A stretch of 43,986 nucleotides of DNA from Bacteroidota bacterium (GTDB lineage Bacteria > Bacteroidota > Ignavibacteria > Kryptoniales > JAKASW01). Position 1 is the first letter of the stretch; each line of letters begins with the position of its first letter. The translations under genes and the position numbers were made by a program. The stretch spans positions 1-43,986 of the forward strand of contig JAJZVO010000038.1 of assembly GCA_021845665.1 (NCBI GenBank), read 5' to 3'. The notes below the pieces were generated by a model, which saw nothing but the letters and a program-made list of their open reading frames with translations, did no database searches and had not been told where the DNA came from. Below, piece after piece: positions 17,588 to 26,375 of the stretch.

Positions 17588-18341
17588 TCTCGAGCAACGG
17601 TTCGTGCAGATATGGATTCGCCGCCAGGGCGGTCTTTCCGTAGATGGTCGCATTCCCCGCAAAGTCGGTGAAGACTCCGCCTGCCTCCTCTATGATCGGC
17701 TTGATCGCCGCGACATCCCACGGACTCACTATCGGATCGAGCATCGCCTCGGCCTGTCCCTCGGCGACGAACGTGTATCCGAAACAGTCCCCGAACCCGC
17801 GGTCGTGGTACGACATATTCGTGATGTCAAGAAACCCTTTTTCGTACCTCGTACGGAGAAAATATTTCAATCCCCCGTACACAATGGATGATTTCTCGAG
17901 ATCCTTCAGTTTGCTGACCCTGATCTTTTTGCCGTTGCAGAAAGCACCGTGCTTCCTGGAAGCGTAGTAAGTCTTCTTCAGAGCCGGCAGCGACATGATT
18001 CCGGCCACGATCTCTCCGTCGTGTTCCAGCCCGCAGAGCGTCCCCCAGTAGGGTATGCCGCGCGTGAAGTTACGGGTGCCGTCGATCGGGTCTATGATCC
18101 ACCTGTACTCGTGACCTTCGGAATTGTCTCCGAACTCCTCGCCGTAGAATCCGTGTTCGGGGAATTTCTTCGACAGCTCTCTTATGAGAAACTTCTCGCA
18201 CGACTTGTCCGCGATTGTAACGGGACTCTTGTCCGATTTGTAGTCGACGCGGAATTTCGAGCGGAAGTATTTGAGCGTGATACGCTCGGAGGCCTTGACA
18301 ACCTTCAGGGCGTATTCGACTTCTTTCTGATATGATTTCAA
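17568..18341 (-). CDS. Inositol-monophosphatase-family phosphatase (HisN-like)
   Basis: A 257-aa Mg-dependent, Li-sensitive-type sugar phosphatase. Metal ligands are visible: E68/E69 in YGEEFG, D84 and D87 in IIDPIDGTRNF, and the later Asp in SPWDVAAIKPIIEEAGG. In this family the lack of a long insert and the EEFG form resemble histidinol-phosphatase HisN or inositol-1-monophosphatase. The substrate cannot be settled because no histidine or inositol genes are nearby. Its last codons form one arm of a repeat hairpin. Confidence 0.85.
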   Translation of the reverse strand: MKSYQKEVEYALKVVKASERITLKYFRSKFRVDYKSDKSPVTIADKSCEKFLIRELSKKFPEHGFYGEEFGDNSEGHEYRWIIDPIDGTRNFTRGIPYWGTLCGLEHDGEIVAGIMSLPALKKTYYASRKHGAFCNGKKIRVSKLKDLEKSSIVYGGLKYFLRTRYEKGFLDITNMSYHDRGFGDCFGYTFVAEGQAEAMLDPIVSPWDVAAIKPIIEEAGGVFTDFAGNATIYGKTALAANPYLHEPLLEKLRLTS

Positions 18342-18395
18342 TGCAATCGTGAGAGCCGGCTCTGTTATTTAGATTTAACCGGCACTAGCCTCCTG

Positions 18396-18512
18396 TCAGG
18401 CCTGGGTAGCTTTAGCTTTGGTTGCAGCTTCGCGGCGTGCCCGGGTTTTCGCCTTCAGCTTCTTTACCTTTTGGTGGTGCTTCTTTTTGGCAACTTTTGT
18501 CTTCTTGTTCAT
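18396..18512 (-). CDS. 38-aa lysine/arginine-rich protein
   Basis: ATG at 18512 with GGAGT six bases upstream; the product begins MNKKTKVAKKKHHQKVKKLK, continues with AKTRARREAATKAKATQA and ends with TGA. About half the residues are basic and it is helix-prone. This suggests a nucleic-acid- or ribosome-associated small protein, but no family can be named with certainty. The clean start signal and lack of low-complexity DNA support a real gene. Confidence 0.6.
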   Translation of the reverse strand: MNKKTKVAKKKHHQKVKKLKAKTRARREAATKAKATQA

Positions 18513-18551
18513 CGGTACTCCTTGTTGAGGTTACGTTATGTGAAAACTTTC

Positions 18552-18755
18552 TTACGGCTCGCTGCATGAATGGAAGAAGCCGCATTTCGGACAAATATAC
18601 CGGCATCTGAATGTCTGAAGCCTTGTGCCGCAGTTGTCGCAGTAGTTCCAGTACTCGTTTGAAGAGAAATCGATGGAATTGTTTGCGGCAATCTCGGGAT
18701 GCTCGTCGCTTCCGGCCGAAACTCCGTGCGATTGTCTGTCTTCAGGTGATTCCAT
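18552..18755 (-). CDS. Small zinc-ribbon protein
   Basis: A 67-aa protein if started at the ATG 18755; a TTG at 18791 would add 12 residues. The C-terminal half is a zinc ribbon: CDNCG, then RCRYICPKCG and a final FHSCSEP. Similar tiny proteins with CxNCG...CPxCGxFxSCSD ends are widespread and uncharacterised. The N-terminal half is polar and unlikely to fold alone. Neither start has a good ribosome-binding site. It sits between clpC and the small basic gene on the same strand. Confidence 0.6.
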   Translation of the reverse strand: MESPEDRQSHGVSAGSDEHPEIAANNSIDFSSNEYWNYCDNCGTRLQTFRCRYICPKCGFFHSCSEP

Positions 18756-18792
18756 CGTGATTATTTTAACAAAGGCGGAAGGAATTTCCAAC

Positions 18793-18825
18793 CTATTTAG
18801 CCCGCTCTAAAGAGCGGGGCTGACG
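18793..18825. repeat. Inverted repeat resembling the palindromic family
   Basis: TTTAGCCCGCTCT, two A, then AGAGCGGGGCTGACGG forms a 10-bp stem with one extra G. The AGCCC...GGGGCTGACG edges resemble the element at 1174-1190, but the core is longer and the TTTGTAGAA tail is absent, so family membership is uncertain. Confidence 0.4.
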
Positions 18826-18850
18826 GACGGAGGTGCTAATGCCGCTGAAT

Positions 18851-18882
18851 AAAAAAAAGCCGGACGGTTGATGCCATCCGGC
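18851..18882 (-). terminator. Rho-independent terminator of clpC
   Basis: On the minus strand GCCGGATGG, loop CATCAA, CCGTCCGGC and then eight T. The 9-bp stem has one G-T pair. It lies 26 bases after the clpC stop and is the only textbook terminator found in the window. Confidence 0.85.
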
Positions 18883-18908
18883 GTATTAGATCAAACATTA
18901 ACTAGACT

Positions 18909-21425
18909 TCAGTTCGTGCTCACATCCGAAAGATTGGGGTCTTTCGTCTCGGCTTTCGCCTTCTGCTCCGTGAACTTCAGCTCACCGGAGCGCTTGTCGA
19001 TCTTCACCTTTACGATCATCCCTTCGGTGAACGTGCCTTTGAGCATTTCCTCGGCGAGCGGATCTTCGAGGTAGCGCTGGATAGCTCTCCTCAGCGGACG
19101 CGCACCGTACGCCGGGTCGAAACCCTTCTCTGCCAAAAATTCTTTCGCGGGCTTCGTCAACTCGAGCGTAACGCCAAGTGTAGAAAGACGCTTTCTTAGG
19201 CTCTCGGTATGAATGTCGATTATCTTCTTGATGTCGTCCGTTTCGAGCGAGTGGAAAATGATCACGTCGTCTATCCTGTTCATGAATTCAGGATTGAACA
19301 TCCGCTTCATCGCCTCTTCGATGATGTTCTTCATCGAACTGTACTTATCTTCCGCGGTCGGCTGGCCGAAGCCGAACGTACCGGCAGGCTTTATTTCCCG
19401 CGTGCCGATGTTCGTCGTCATTATAAGTATCACGTTCTTGAAGTCGACACGTCTTCCGAGACTGTCGGTGAGTATGCCGTCGTCAAGCACCTGGAGAAGA
19501 ATATTGAACACGTCTGGGTGCGCCTTCTCGATCTCGTCGAGCAGGACAACGCTGTACGGCTTCCGGCGAACCTTCTCGGTTAGCTGCCCGCCCTCTTCGT
19601 AGCCGACGTATCCAGGAGGCGCTCCGACAAGCCTGCTGACGTTGAACTTCTCCATGTACTCGGACATGTCGATCCTCACGAGCGCATCTTCGGAGTCGAA
19701 CAGGTACCGGGCGAGCGCCTTCGCGAGCTCTGTCTTTCCGACACCCGTCGGTCCGGCAAAAATAAACGAGCCGATCGGCCTGCGTGGATCCTTCAATCCA
19801 GCCCTTGCGCGCCTGATGGCTTTGCTCAACTTTACAATGGCTTCGTTCTGACCGACGACGACCTTTGTCAGCTCGTCGGACATCTTGAGAAGCTTCGCCG
19901 ATTCGCTCTCGGCGATCTTGTTCACTGGGATTCCGGTCATCATTGCGACGACATCGGCCACATGATCCTCGGTGACCTCGTGGATTGTGGTCTCGGCTTT
20001 CAATTCCCATTCGCGCTTCGCGATTTCGAGATCGGAGAGTAGTTTCTTCTCCAAGTCGCGCAGACGAGCAGCTTCTTCGAAGTCCTGTGTCTTAACGACC
20101 TTGTTCTTCTGCTGCTTTATCTTCTCGATCTCTTCTTCCAGCTCGACGATCTCTTTTGGCGCGATGATATTCGCGAGGTGGATCCTCGATCCGGCCTCGT
20201 CCATGACATCGATGGCCTTATCGGGAAGGAACCTGTCGGTCATGTAGCGATCGCTTAGCTTCACAGCCGAGTCGATAGCGCTTTCTGTAAACTTTACGTT
20301 GTGGTGTTCCTCGTATTTCTGCTTGATATTGTTCAAAATCTGTATCGTTTCGTCGACCGTGGTCGGCTCGACCATGATCTTCTGGAATCTGCGGTCGAGC
20401 GCGCCGTCTTTTTCAATGTACTGACGGTAATCGTCGAGCGTCGTAGCGCCTATGCACTGTATCTCTCCGCGGGCGAGAGCGGGTTTGAACATGTTGGACG
20501 CGTCGAGCGAACCGGAAGCGCCGCCGGCACCTACAATCGTGTGGAGTTCATCTATGAACAAGATTACGTCTCTGGCTTTTTCCAGCTCGTTCAGCACCGC
20601 TTTCATTCGCTCCTCGAATTGTCCGCGGTACTTTGTGCCCGCGACCAGTGCAGCGAGATCCAGCGTTACAACGCGCTTGTTATGAAGCACGCGCGAAACC
20701 TTCTTCTGCACGATCCTGAGCGCCAGTCCTTCAGCTATTGCGGTCTTGCCGACTCCAGGCTCGCCTATAAGGACCGGGTTATTTTTCTTCCTGCGTGCGA
20801 GAACCTGTGCCACTCTCTCGATTTCCTTCTCGCGTCCGATTATTGGATCCAGCTTGTCTTCCATCGCGAGCTTCGTAAGGTCCCGTCCGAAATTGTCGAG
20901 GACAGGCGTCTTCGACTTCTCGCCCTTGCGCGGCTCAGGACCTGCCGCGCTTCCGTGCTGTGTGGAAGGCTGCGCAGGCTGGGACGGCTTGCCGTTTATT
21001 ATGTTGTCGAGCTCCTGGCGAACGCTGTCGTAAGTCACGTTGAACTGGTGCAGGATCTGGGAAGCAACGTTATCGTCGTCACGCAAGAGAGAGAGGAGCA
21101 GGTGTTCAGTGCCGATTACGTCGGATTTATATAGCTTTGCTTCCAGGTAAGTTATTTTCAAAACCTTTTCCGCCTGCTTCGTCAGCGGTATATTGCCGAT
21201 CGTGAGCGTACCCCCCGACGTGCGTACGGTGTCCTCGACCGCCTTTTTCAACTTATAGAGATCGACGCCGAGATTCCTGAGGATCTTGACGGCTATTCCT
21301 TCTCCTTCGCGGATAATCCCGAGGAGCAGATGTTCGGTGCCGATAAAATCGTGGCCAAGCCTCAAAGCCTCTTCGCGGCTGAGTCGGATGACATCTTGCA
21401 CGCGATTTGAGAAATTACCTTCCAT
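18909..21425 (-). CDS. clpC: Clp protease ATPase subunit ClpC
   Basis: An 838-aa Hsp100 unfoldase that feeds proteins to ClpP. In order: two Clp-N repeats ([19 protein letters not shown] and [17 protein letters not shown]), AAA1 with [15 protein letters not shown], a UVR-type middle domain ([17 protein letters not shown], typical of ClpC rather than ClpA or ClpB), AAA2 with [15 protein letters not shown], and a ClpB-D2-small C-terminal domain. No mcsA, mcsB or ctsR genes flank it. It is monocistronic, ends with a strong terminator, and its start is supported by AGG seven bases upstream. Confidence 0.96.
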   Translation of the reverse strand: MEGNFSNRVQDVIRLSREEALRLGHDFIGTEHLLLGIIREGEGIAVKILRNLGVDLYKLKKAVEDTVRTSGGTLTIGNIPLTKQAEKVLKITYLEAKLYKSDVIGTEHLLLSLLRDDDNVASQILHQFNVTYDSVRQELDNIINGKPSQPAQPSTQHGSAAGPEPRKGEKSKTPVLDNFGRDLTKLAMEDKLDPIIGREKEIERVAQVLARRKKNNPVLIGEPGVGKTAIAEGLALRIVQKKVSRVLHNKRVVTLDLAALVAGTKYRGQFEERMKAVLNELEKARDVILFIDELHTIVGAGGASGSLDASNMFKPALARGEIQCIGATTLDDYRQYIEKDGALDRRFQKIMVEPTTVDETIQILNNIKQKYEEHHNVKFTESAIDSAVKLSDRYMTDRFLPDKAIDVMDEAGSRIHLANIIAPKEIVELEEEIEKIKQQKNKVVKTQDFEEAARLRDLEKKLLSDLEIAKREWELKAETTIHEVTEDHVADVVAMMTGIPVNKIAESESAKLLKMSDELTKVVVGQNEAIVKLSKAIRRARAGLKDPRRPIGSFIFAGPTGVGKTELAKALARYLFDSEDALVRIDMSEYMEKFNVSRLVGAPPGYVGYEEGGQLTEKVRRKPYSVVLLDEIEKAHPDVFNILLQVLDDGILTDSLGRRVDFKNVILIMTTNIGTREIKPAGTFGFGQPTAEDKYSSMKNIIEEAMKRMFNPEFMNRIDDVIIFHSLETDDIKKIIDIHTESLRKRLSTLGVTLELTKPAKEFLAEKGFDPAYGARPLRRAIQRYLEDPLAEEMLKGTFTEGMIVKVKIDKRSGELKFTEQKAKAETKDPNLSDVSTN

Positions 21426-21756
21426 TTCGTACCTAAGAGTTATTTGTTCCTGTGCTTAATCCAACACGATAGAGGCTGAGCAAGTTTCAGGCTCCAGTCT
21501 CAGAATCAGATCAACATCAACGTCAATTTATAATGACAATCCGCTATTATCAACCGAAGCGGGAGTCTCGGCCTAGGGCCTCTGACAATAATTTCGGAAA
21601 TCGCCGCTGAAAATCAAGTCAGCTGTACGTTGATTTGCGCCGCGTCAAATCAAGAATTCGTCTAAATTTCTCCCGATTATCCCTATTCCTTTGAAAAATG
21701 GGGGGGAGCGGTTAAATTTACTCGCTTCGCTTCTAACATTTGACAGTGGGCTGACT
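21426..21756. other. Divergent intergenic region of clpC and phosphate genes
   Basis: This stretch holds the 5' regions of clpC (minus) and the PhoU-like gene (plus). The only clear structure is the inverted repeat at 21630-21653. Plus-strand starts TTG 21691 and GTG 21757 are both possible for the PhoU-like gene. No convincing -35/-10 pair was found. Confidence 0.35.
21630..21653. promoter_or_regulatory. Inverted repeat, candidate operator
   Basis: TTGATTTG and CAAATCAA form a perfect 8-bp inverted repeat with an 8-bp spacer (centre to centre 16 bp). A third half-site, AAATCAAG, lies at 21611. Its position about 100 bases upstream of the PhoU-like/PiT pair suggests binding of a dimeric regulator, but there is no direct evidence and it is not a known Pho box. 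Confidence 0.35.
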
Positions 21757-22401
21757 GTGAAAATCGACAGATTGATTCAAGTTCTCCTCCCGCATGATGA
21801 GAAGTTCTATTCGTTGTTTGAGGAGATGACCAAACTTCTTCTAAAGGCCTCGGTGGCGCTGAAGAAGATTCCCGATTCGGATGCATCGAGAACCAAGGCT
21901 ATCGTGGACGAAATCGAGGGCTTGGAACATCAGGCTGACGAAGTGACCCACAGGATTTTCGCCGAGCTCAATGCCACGTTTGTCACGCCTTTCGACAGGG
22001 AAGACATCCACCAGCTCGCATCATCCCTCGACGATATCATGGATTATATAAACGGCACCTCTTCACGGTTCATCCTGTACAACGTAAAGAGTGCCACCCA
22101 GTATATGCGCAGGCTGATGGAAATCATCGAGATGCAGGTCGAGATAGTTGGAAAAGGAATCACTTATCTCAGGGACTTCAGGAATACCAGAATGCTCCAG
22201 GAAGTCCTGAAGAAGGTGAACGAGTACGAAAATGACGCAGACACCGTCTTCAACCTTGGCATAGCCGATCTTTTTGAAAATGAAAAAGATGCGATTGAGC
22301 TTATAAAACTCAAGGAGATATATATGGGTTTGGAGACAGCGACAGATCGTTGCGAAGACGTTGCTAACGTCCTCGAATCGATCTTGATCAAACATGCCTG
22401 A
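21757..22401 (+). CDS. PhoU-like DUF47 protein, partner of PiT transporter
   Basis: A 214-aa all-helical protein of the DUF47/PhoU-related family that accompanies PiT-type phosphate transporters and is thought to tune their activity. The start GTG 21757 gives MKIDRLIQVLLPHDEKFY, the usual N-terminus. A TTG at 21691 would add 22 residues with no support. Conserved acidic pairs (EIEGLEHQADEVTHRIFAEL, DREDIHQLASSLDD) match the metal-binding PhoU pattern. The PiT gene follows after 12 bases. Confidence 0.85.
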   Translation: MKIDRLIQVLLPHDEKFYSLFEEMTKLLLKASVALKKIPDSDASRTKAIVDEIEGLEHQADEVTHRIFAELNATFVTPFDREDIHQLASSLDDIMDYINGTSSRFILYNVKSATQYMRRLMEIIEMQVEIVGKGITYLRDFRNTRMLQEVLKKVNEYENDADTVFNLGIADLFENEKDAIELIKLKEIYMGLETATDRCEDVANVLESILIKHA

Positions 22402-22413
22402 TTCCGCCAATAA

Positions 22414-23406
22414 GTGATGCTAACGCTCGTTATCGTCATAATAGCAGTCGCGCTAGTCTTCGATTTCCTGAACGGATTTCACGATTCCGCGAATTCAATC
22501 GCAACCGTCGTCTCAACCCGCGTCTTGACACCCAGGAAGGCCGTAGCATGGGCCGCGTTCTTTAATTTCATCGCGGCATTCTTTTTCGGACTGAGAGTGG
22601 CGGATACTCTCGGAAAGGGTCTTGTCGAGCTGAGCGCAGTCAACGAATATGTGATTATGAGCGGCCTTATCGGAGCGATCGCCTGGGATCTGATAACATG
22701 GTACTACGGTTTGCCGACAAGCTCTTCACACGCCCTCATGGGCGGATATGCCGGGGCCGCTATCGCCAAAGCGGGCTTCTCCGCAATTCTGTACGGCGGC
22801 TGGACAGGAACCCTGATCTTCATAGTCGTCGCACCGGTAATGGGACTCGTGGTGGCTTTCCTGTTGATGACCGCCGTCATGTGGATCTTCCATAAGAGGT
22901 CGTCGACGAAAGTCAACGGAGCTTTCCGAAAACTTCAGCTCCTTTCCGCCGCTTTCCTGAGTCTCGGACATGGCACGAACGACGCTCAGAAAACCATGGG
23001 CGTTATCACGGGGCTTCTCGTGACAGCGGGATTCCTGAAGTCTTTCGAAGTACCGTTCTGGGTGATCATCATGTGCAACTTCACGATTGCGATGGGAACA
23101 CTCTTCGGCGGTTGGAGGATCGTGAAGACAATGGGACAGAAGATTACGCGGCTGCGGCCGGTGGACGGCTTCTGTGCAGAGACCGCGGGCGGAATTACAC
23201 TGCTCGTCGCAACGTTCGCGGGCATTCCTGTCAGCACGACTCACACCATCAACGGCGGTATCATGGGAGTCGGAGCGACAAAGCGGGTATCGGCCGTGCG
23301 GTGGGGAGTCGCCGGCAACATCGTGATGGCCTGGGTGCTAACGATCCCAATGGCTGCTCTCATAGGAGCGGGAGCCTACCGGATATTGGAAATGTTCATC
23401 AAGTAA
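22414..23406 (+). CDS. pit: PiT-family inorganic phosphate transporter
   Basis: A 330-aa inner-membrane phosphate symporter with about ten membrane helices. Both family signatures are present: FDFLNGFHDSANSIATVVST in the N-terminal half and GHGTNDAQKTMG in the C-terminal half. GTG 22414 and ATG 22417 are alternative starts. It is co-transcribed with the DUF47 gene and ends 8 bases from the convergent polA stop, with no hairpin between them. Confidence 0.93.
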   Translation: MMLTLVIVIIAVALVFDFLNGFHDSANSIATVVSTRVLTPRKAVAWAAFFNFIAAFFFGLRVADTLGKGLVELSAVNEYVIMSGLIGAIAWDLITWYYGLPTSSSHALMGGYAGAAIAKAGFSAILYGGWTGTLIFIVVAPVMGLVVAFLLMTAVMWIFHKRSSTKVNGAFRKLQLLSAAFLSLGHGTNDAQKTMGVITGLLVTAGFLKSFEVPFWVIIMCNFTIAMGTLFGGWRIVKTMGQKITRLRPVDGFCAETAGGITLLVATFAGIPVSTTHTINGGIMGVGATKRVSAVRWGVAGNIVMAWVLTIPMAALIGAGAYRILEMFIK

Positions 23407-23414
23407 GTCCTGTC

Positions 23415-26204
23415 TCAGTGCGCATCGAGCCAGTTCGGCCCTGTGCCGACGTCGACCTCCACAGGAACGCTGAGCTTCAAGGCGTTCGTCATCCCGTCGC
23501 GAACGAGCGATTCTAGTTTCTTCACCTCATCCTTCGGAGCTTCGAAGACAAGCTCGTCGTGCACCTGAAGTATCATTTTCGAACTCATCTCCTGTTTCTC
23601 CATCTCGCGGAAGATGCCGACCATCGCGAGCTTGATCATGTCCGCGGCTGTCCCCTGTATCGGCATGTTGATCGCCTGGCGTTCTTCGGCCATCCGGACG
23701 GCGGAATTCTTGCTGTTGATGTTGGCGAGATAGCGCCGTCTGCCGAGTAGAGTCTCGACGTAGCCGTGTTTGCGTGCAAACGCCAACGTCCCGTCGATAT
23801 ATTCACGAACTCTCGGAAATCTCTGGAAGTACGTATCGATGACTTCCTTCGCCTCTGCCTGCGAAATACCAAGGCGGATCTTCAGTCCGTACGGTCCGAT
23901 GCCGTACAGCAAGCCGAAGTTCACTTCCTTCGCCTTCCGCCGCATATCGGACGTGACCTTGTCGGGTGCCACACCGAACACCTTCGAGGCGGTTGTGCGG
24001 TGTATGTCCTCGTGCTTCTGAAATGCCTCGATCAGCCCTTCGTCCCTGCAGATGTGTGCCATCACGCGAAGCTCTATCTGAGAATAATCGGCGGACATCA
24101 TCACCCACCCTTTCTCTCCGGGGACGAACGCCTTGCGGATTTCCTTCCCCATCTCGCCGCGTATCGGGATGTTCTGAAGATTAGGGTCGGACGAACTTAG
24201 TCTTCCGGTCGCAGCGACAGTCTGGTTGAACGAAGTGTGCACGCGACCCGTGCGGGGATTGATAAGAGTCGGAAGCGCATCGACGTACGTCGACTTGAGC
24301 TTGCTGAGCTTCCGGTAGGACAAGATATAGTCCGCTATCGGGTGCTGCGCGCTCAGCTCTTCAAGCACGAAGACGTCCGTGGAATACCCGGTTTTAGTCT
24401 TCTTTCCTGACGGGAGTTTCATCTTGTTGAAGAGGATATCTCCGAGCTGCTTAGGAGAATTTATATTGAACTCCTCACCGGCGTGCTTGTAAATGTCGGC
24501 GGCAAGGTTCTCGATCATCCGCTCGAGCTCTTTCGAAATCTGTCCTAGTATTTCGGTATCTATCTTGACGCCGGTCTTCTCTATTTCAGTGAGAACCTCG
24601 ACGAGCGGGAATTCCATTTTCTGGCAAAGTTCGAGAAGATTCAGTTTCTCGAGCTTCTTACGAAGCGCATCCGCTAATAGAAGAGCGACATCAGCATCCT
24701 CGCCCGAATATTCCGCGACGACTTCCGGCGGGACCTCGCGCATGTTCTTCTGGTTCTTCCCCTTGCCGATGAGATCCTCTATCGGGACGGGCTCGTATTT
24801 GAGGTACTCCTTCGCGAGAGCGTCGAGGTTGTGCTGGCTGTCGGGGTTAACTACATACGCAGCGACCATCGAATCGAATTCCACGCCGCGCGTGCGTGCC
24901 CCGTAATTCGAGAGGACGAGCATGTCATATTTAAGATTCTGCCCGATCTTCCCGATTTTCTGAGACTCGAAAATCGGCTTCAGTATTTTCACGGCATCTT
25001 TGGCGGCGACACCGCGACCGACTTCATCACCCGAAAAGAGATCCCCTTCATCGGAAGCAACGTTGACATAATATGCCTCGTGCGGTTTAATGGAGAGCGC
25101 TATGCCGACCAGCTTCGCGTTCAGCGCGTCGACGCTGGTGGTTTCCGTGTCCATCGAGACAATGTCTGCCTTCTTCAGTTTCTCGGCAACCTTTTCGAGC
25201 TCATCCGCCCTGGTTATGAGCTTGTAGGAATGCCTGACCGTCGAAATATTTCCGTAGTCGGCTTCGGCGGACTCCGTCTCCTCGACTGCAGCCGGTTCTT
25301 CATCCGAAGTGTTCGATTCGGCTGAGGAGACGAGCTGTTGAGCCCTGTTGAGCAGCGATCTGAACTCGAGAGCATTGAAAAGCTTCACGATCGCGGGCTG
25401 ATCCGGATTTTTTTCTTTCAGGGTATGGAAATCGACGCCGAGAGGAACGTCCGTCTTTATCGTCACGAGCCATTTGGAAAGAAGCGCCATCTCCTTTCCT
25501 GTCTTCAGTTTTTCCTTAAGGGCTGGCTTGTCGATCTTGTCGGTACCTGCGAGAACTTTTTCCACGGTTCCGAACTGCTGAATCAATGGTATCGCCGTCT
25601 TTTCTCCGATTCCTTTTATGCCGGGCACGTTATCGACCGCGTCGCCGGTCAACGCGAGAACGTCGATTACTTGGTCGGGCTTCACTCCGAACTTCTTCTC
25701 GACTCCCTTTTCGTCGACGATCTCCATGTCGGTTCCGCTCTTCCCCGGCTTGTACATCTTGATTTTCGGCGTGATCAGCTGCATGAAATCCTTGTCGCCG
25801 GTCACCATGAAGACGTCTATGTCCTCCTTTGCAGCGAGAAGCGCAAGTGTGCCTATGACATCATCGGCCTCGAAGCCGGGCCTTTCGACAGTCGGCACGC
25901 CGAAAGCGTTGAGCATCTTCTTTATGTGACCCAGCTGCGACGCCATCTCTTCCGGCATCTTCTCGCGGGTCGCCTTGTATTCAGGGTATTTTTTGTGACG
26001 GAAAGTCGGCTCAGCTGTGTCGAACACCGCGACGAGGTAATCAGGCTTCTCATCGGCCAGAATTTTCATGAGATAGTTGGCGAACCCGAACACGGCACTG
26101 GTGTTCTGGCCTTTTGAATTGATAAGCGGACGGCTGATCATGCTGAAATAGGCCCGGTACGCAAGTGCGGTTCCGTCAAGTATGAAAAATCTTTTTGCTG
26201 GCAA
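23415..26204 (-). CDS. polA: DNA polymerase I with active proofreading motifs
   Basis: A 929-aa three-domain polymerase for Okazaki fragment maturation and repair. The 5' nuclease (residues ~1-290) begins FILDGTALAYRAY. The 3'-5' exonuclease (~330-500) keeps SMDTETTS, GQNLKYDML and YSGEDADVALL, so proofreading is probably active. The polymerase (~530-929) shows MSADYSQIELRVMAHI (A), RRKAKEVNFGLLYGIGPYG (B) and QVHDELVFE (C). The start codon is TTG at 26204, six bases after AGGAG; no in-frame ATG nearby preserves the N-terminus. An inverted repeat lies upstream. Confidence 0.96.
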   Translation of the reverse strand: MPAKRFFILDGTALAYRAYFSMISRPLINSKGQNTSAVFGFANYLMKILADEKPDYLVAVFDTAEPTFRHKKYPEYKATREKMPEEMASQLGHIKKMLNAFGVPTVERPGFEADDVIGTLALLAAKEDIDVFMVTGDKDFMQLITPKIKMYKPGKSGTDMEIVDEKGVEKKFGVKPDQVIDVLALTGDAVDNVPGIKGIGEKTAIPLIQQFGTVEKVLAGTDKIDKPALKEKLKTGKEMALLSKWLVTIKTDVPLGVDFHTLKEKNPDQPAIVKLFNALEFRSLLNRAQQLVSSAESNTSDEEPAAVEETESAEADYGNISTVRHSYKLITRADELEKVAEKLKKADIVSMDTETTSVDALNAKLVGIALSIKPHEAYYVNVASDEGDLFSGDEVGRGVAAKDAVKILKPIFESQKIGKIGQNLKYDMLVLSNYGARTRGVEFDSMVAAYVVNPDSQHNLDALAKEYLKYEPVPIEDLIGKGKNQKNMREVPPEVVAEYSGEDADVALLLADALRKKLEKLNLLELCQKMEFPLVEVLTEIEKTGVKIDTEILGQISKELERMIENLAADIYKHAGEEFNINSPKQLGDILFNKMKLPSGKKTKTGYSTDVFVLEELSAQHPIADYILSYRKLSKLKSTYVDALPTLINPRTGRVHTSFNQTVAATGRLSSSDPNLQNIPIRGEMGKEIRKAFVPGEKGWVMMSADYSQIELRVMAHICRDEGLIEAFQKHEDIHRTTASKVFGVAPDKVTSDMRRKAKEVNFGLLYGIGPYGLKIRLGISQAEAKEVIDTYFQRFPRVREYIDGTLAFARKHGYVETLLGRRRYLANINSKNSAVRMAEERQAINMPIQGTAADMIKLAMVGIFREMEKQEMSSKMILQVHDELVFEAPKDEVKKLESLVRDGMTNALKLSVPVEVDVGTGPNWLDAH

Positions 26205-26264
26205 CGTCGACTCCTGTTTGACATAATTTAGAAAGATCGACGGTCAGATGGAACGCTGCTGCAT

Positions 26265-26308
26265 GTGACCGTCACTAACTAAGCTTCGGCCGAGATAGTG
26301 ACGGTCAC
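26265..26308. promoter_or_regulatory. Paired palindromes between polA and Yip1 genes
   Basis: GTGACCGTCACTA (26265-26277) and TAGTGACGGTCAC (26296-26308) are a perfect 13-bp inverted repeat. Each half contains an almost self-complementary 11-mer, GTGAC-C/G-GTCAC. Their centres are 33 bp apart, about three helical turns. This fits two operator sites for a dimeric regulator acting on the divergent polA and Yip1 genes, or alternatively a hairpin in the transcript. Confidence 0.45.
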
Positions 26309-26325
26309 TGTAGAAAGATACTTCT

Positions 26326-26354
26326 GTTTGTACTTCATGTACCACTAATATAAT
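26326..26354 (+). promoter_or_regulatory. Promoter of the Yip1 pair
   Basis: A consensus TATAAT at 26349-26354 lies about 20 bases before the GGGAGG ribosome-binding site. The -35 side is weak (TGTTTG around 26325-26330 at 18 bases). The paired palindromes lie just upstream, where an activator or repressor would act. Confidence 0.4.
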
Positions 26355-26375
26355 TTTAGCAAAAAGGGAGGATAC

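Noticed and set aside
18552-18606. A 64-aa minus frame (18412-18606) overlapping the small basic gene
   Set aside because: It overlaps both the zinc-ribbon and the basic gene in another frame, and only the basic gene frame has a Shine-Dalgarno.
20301-21134. 277-aa plus-strand ORF opposite clpC
   Set aside because: Antisense shadow of the clpC AAA1 region; no recognisable domain.
25338-26117. 259-aa plus-strand ORF opposite polA
   Set aside because: Shadow of the polA 5'-nuclease domain; no start signal or family.
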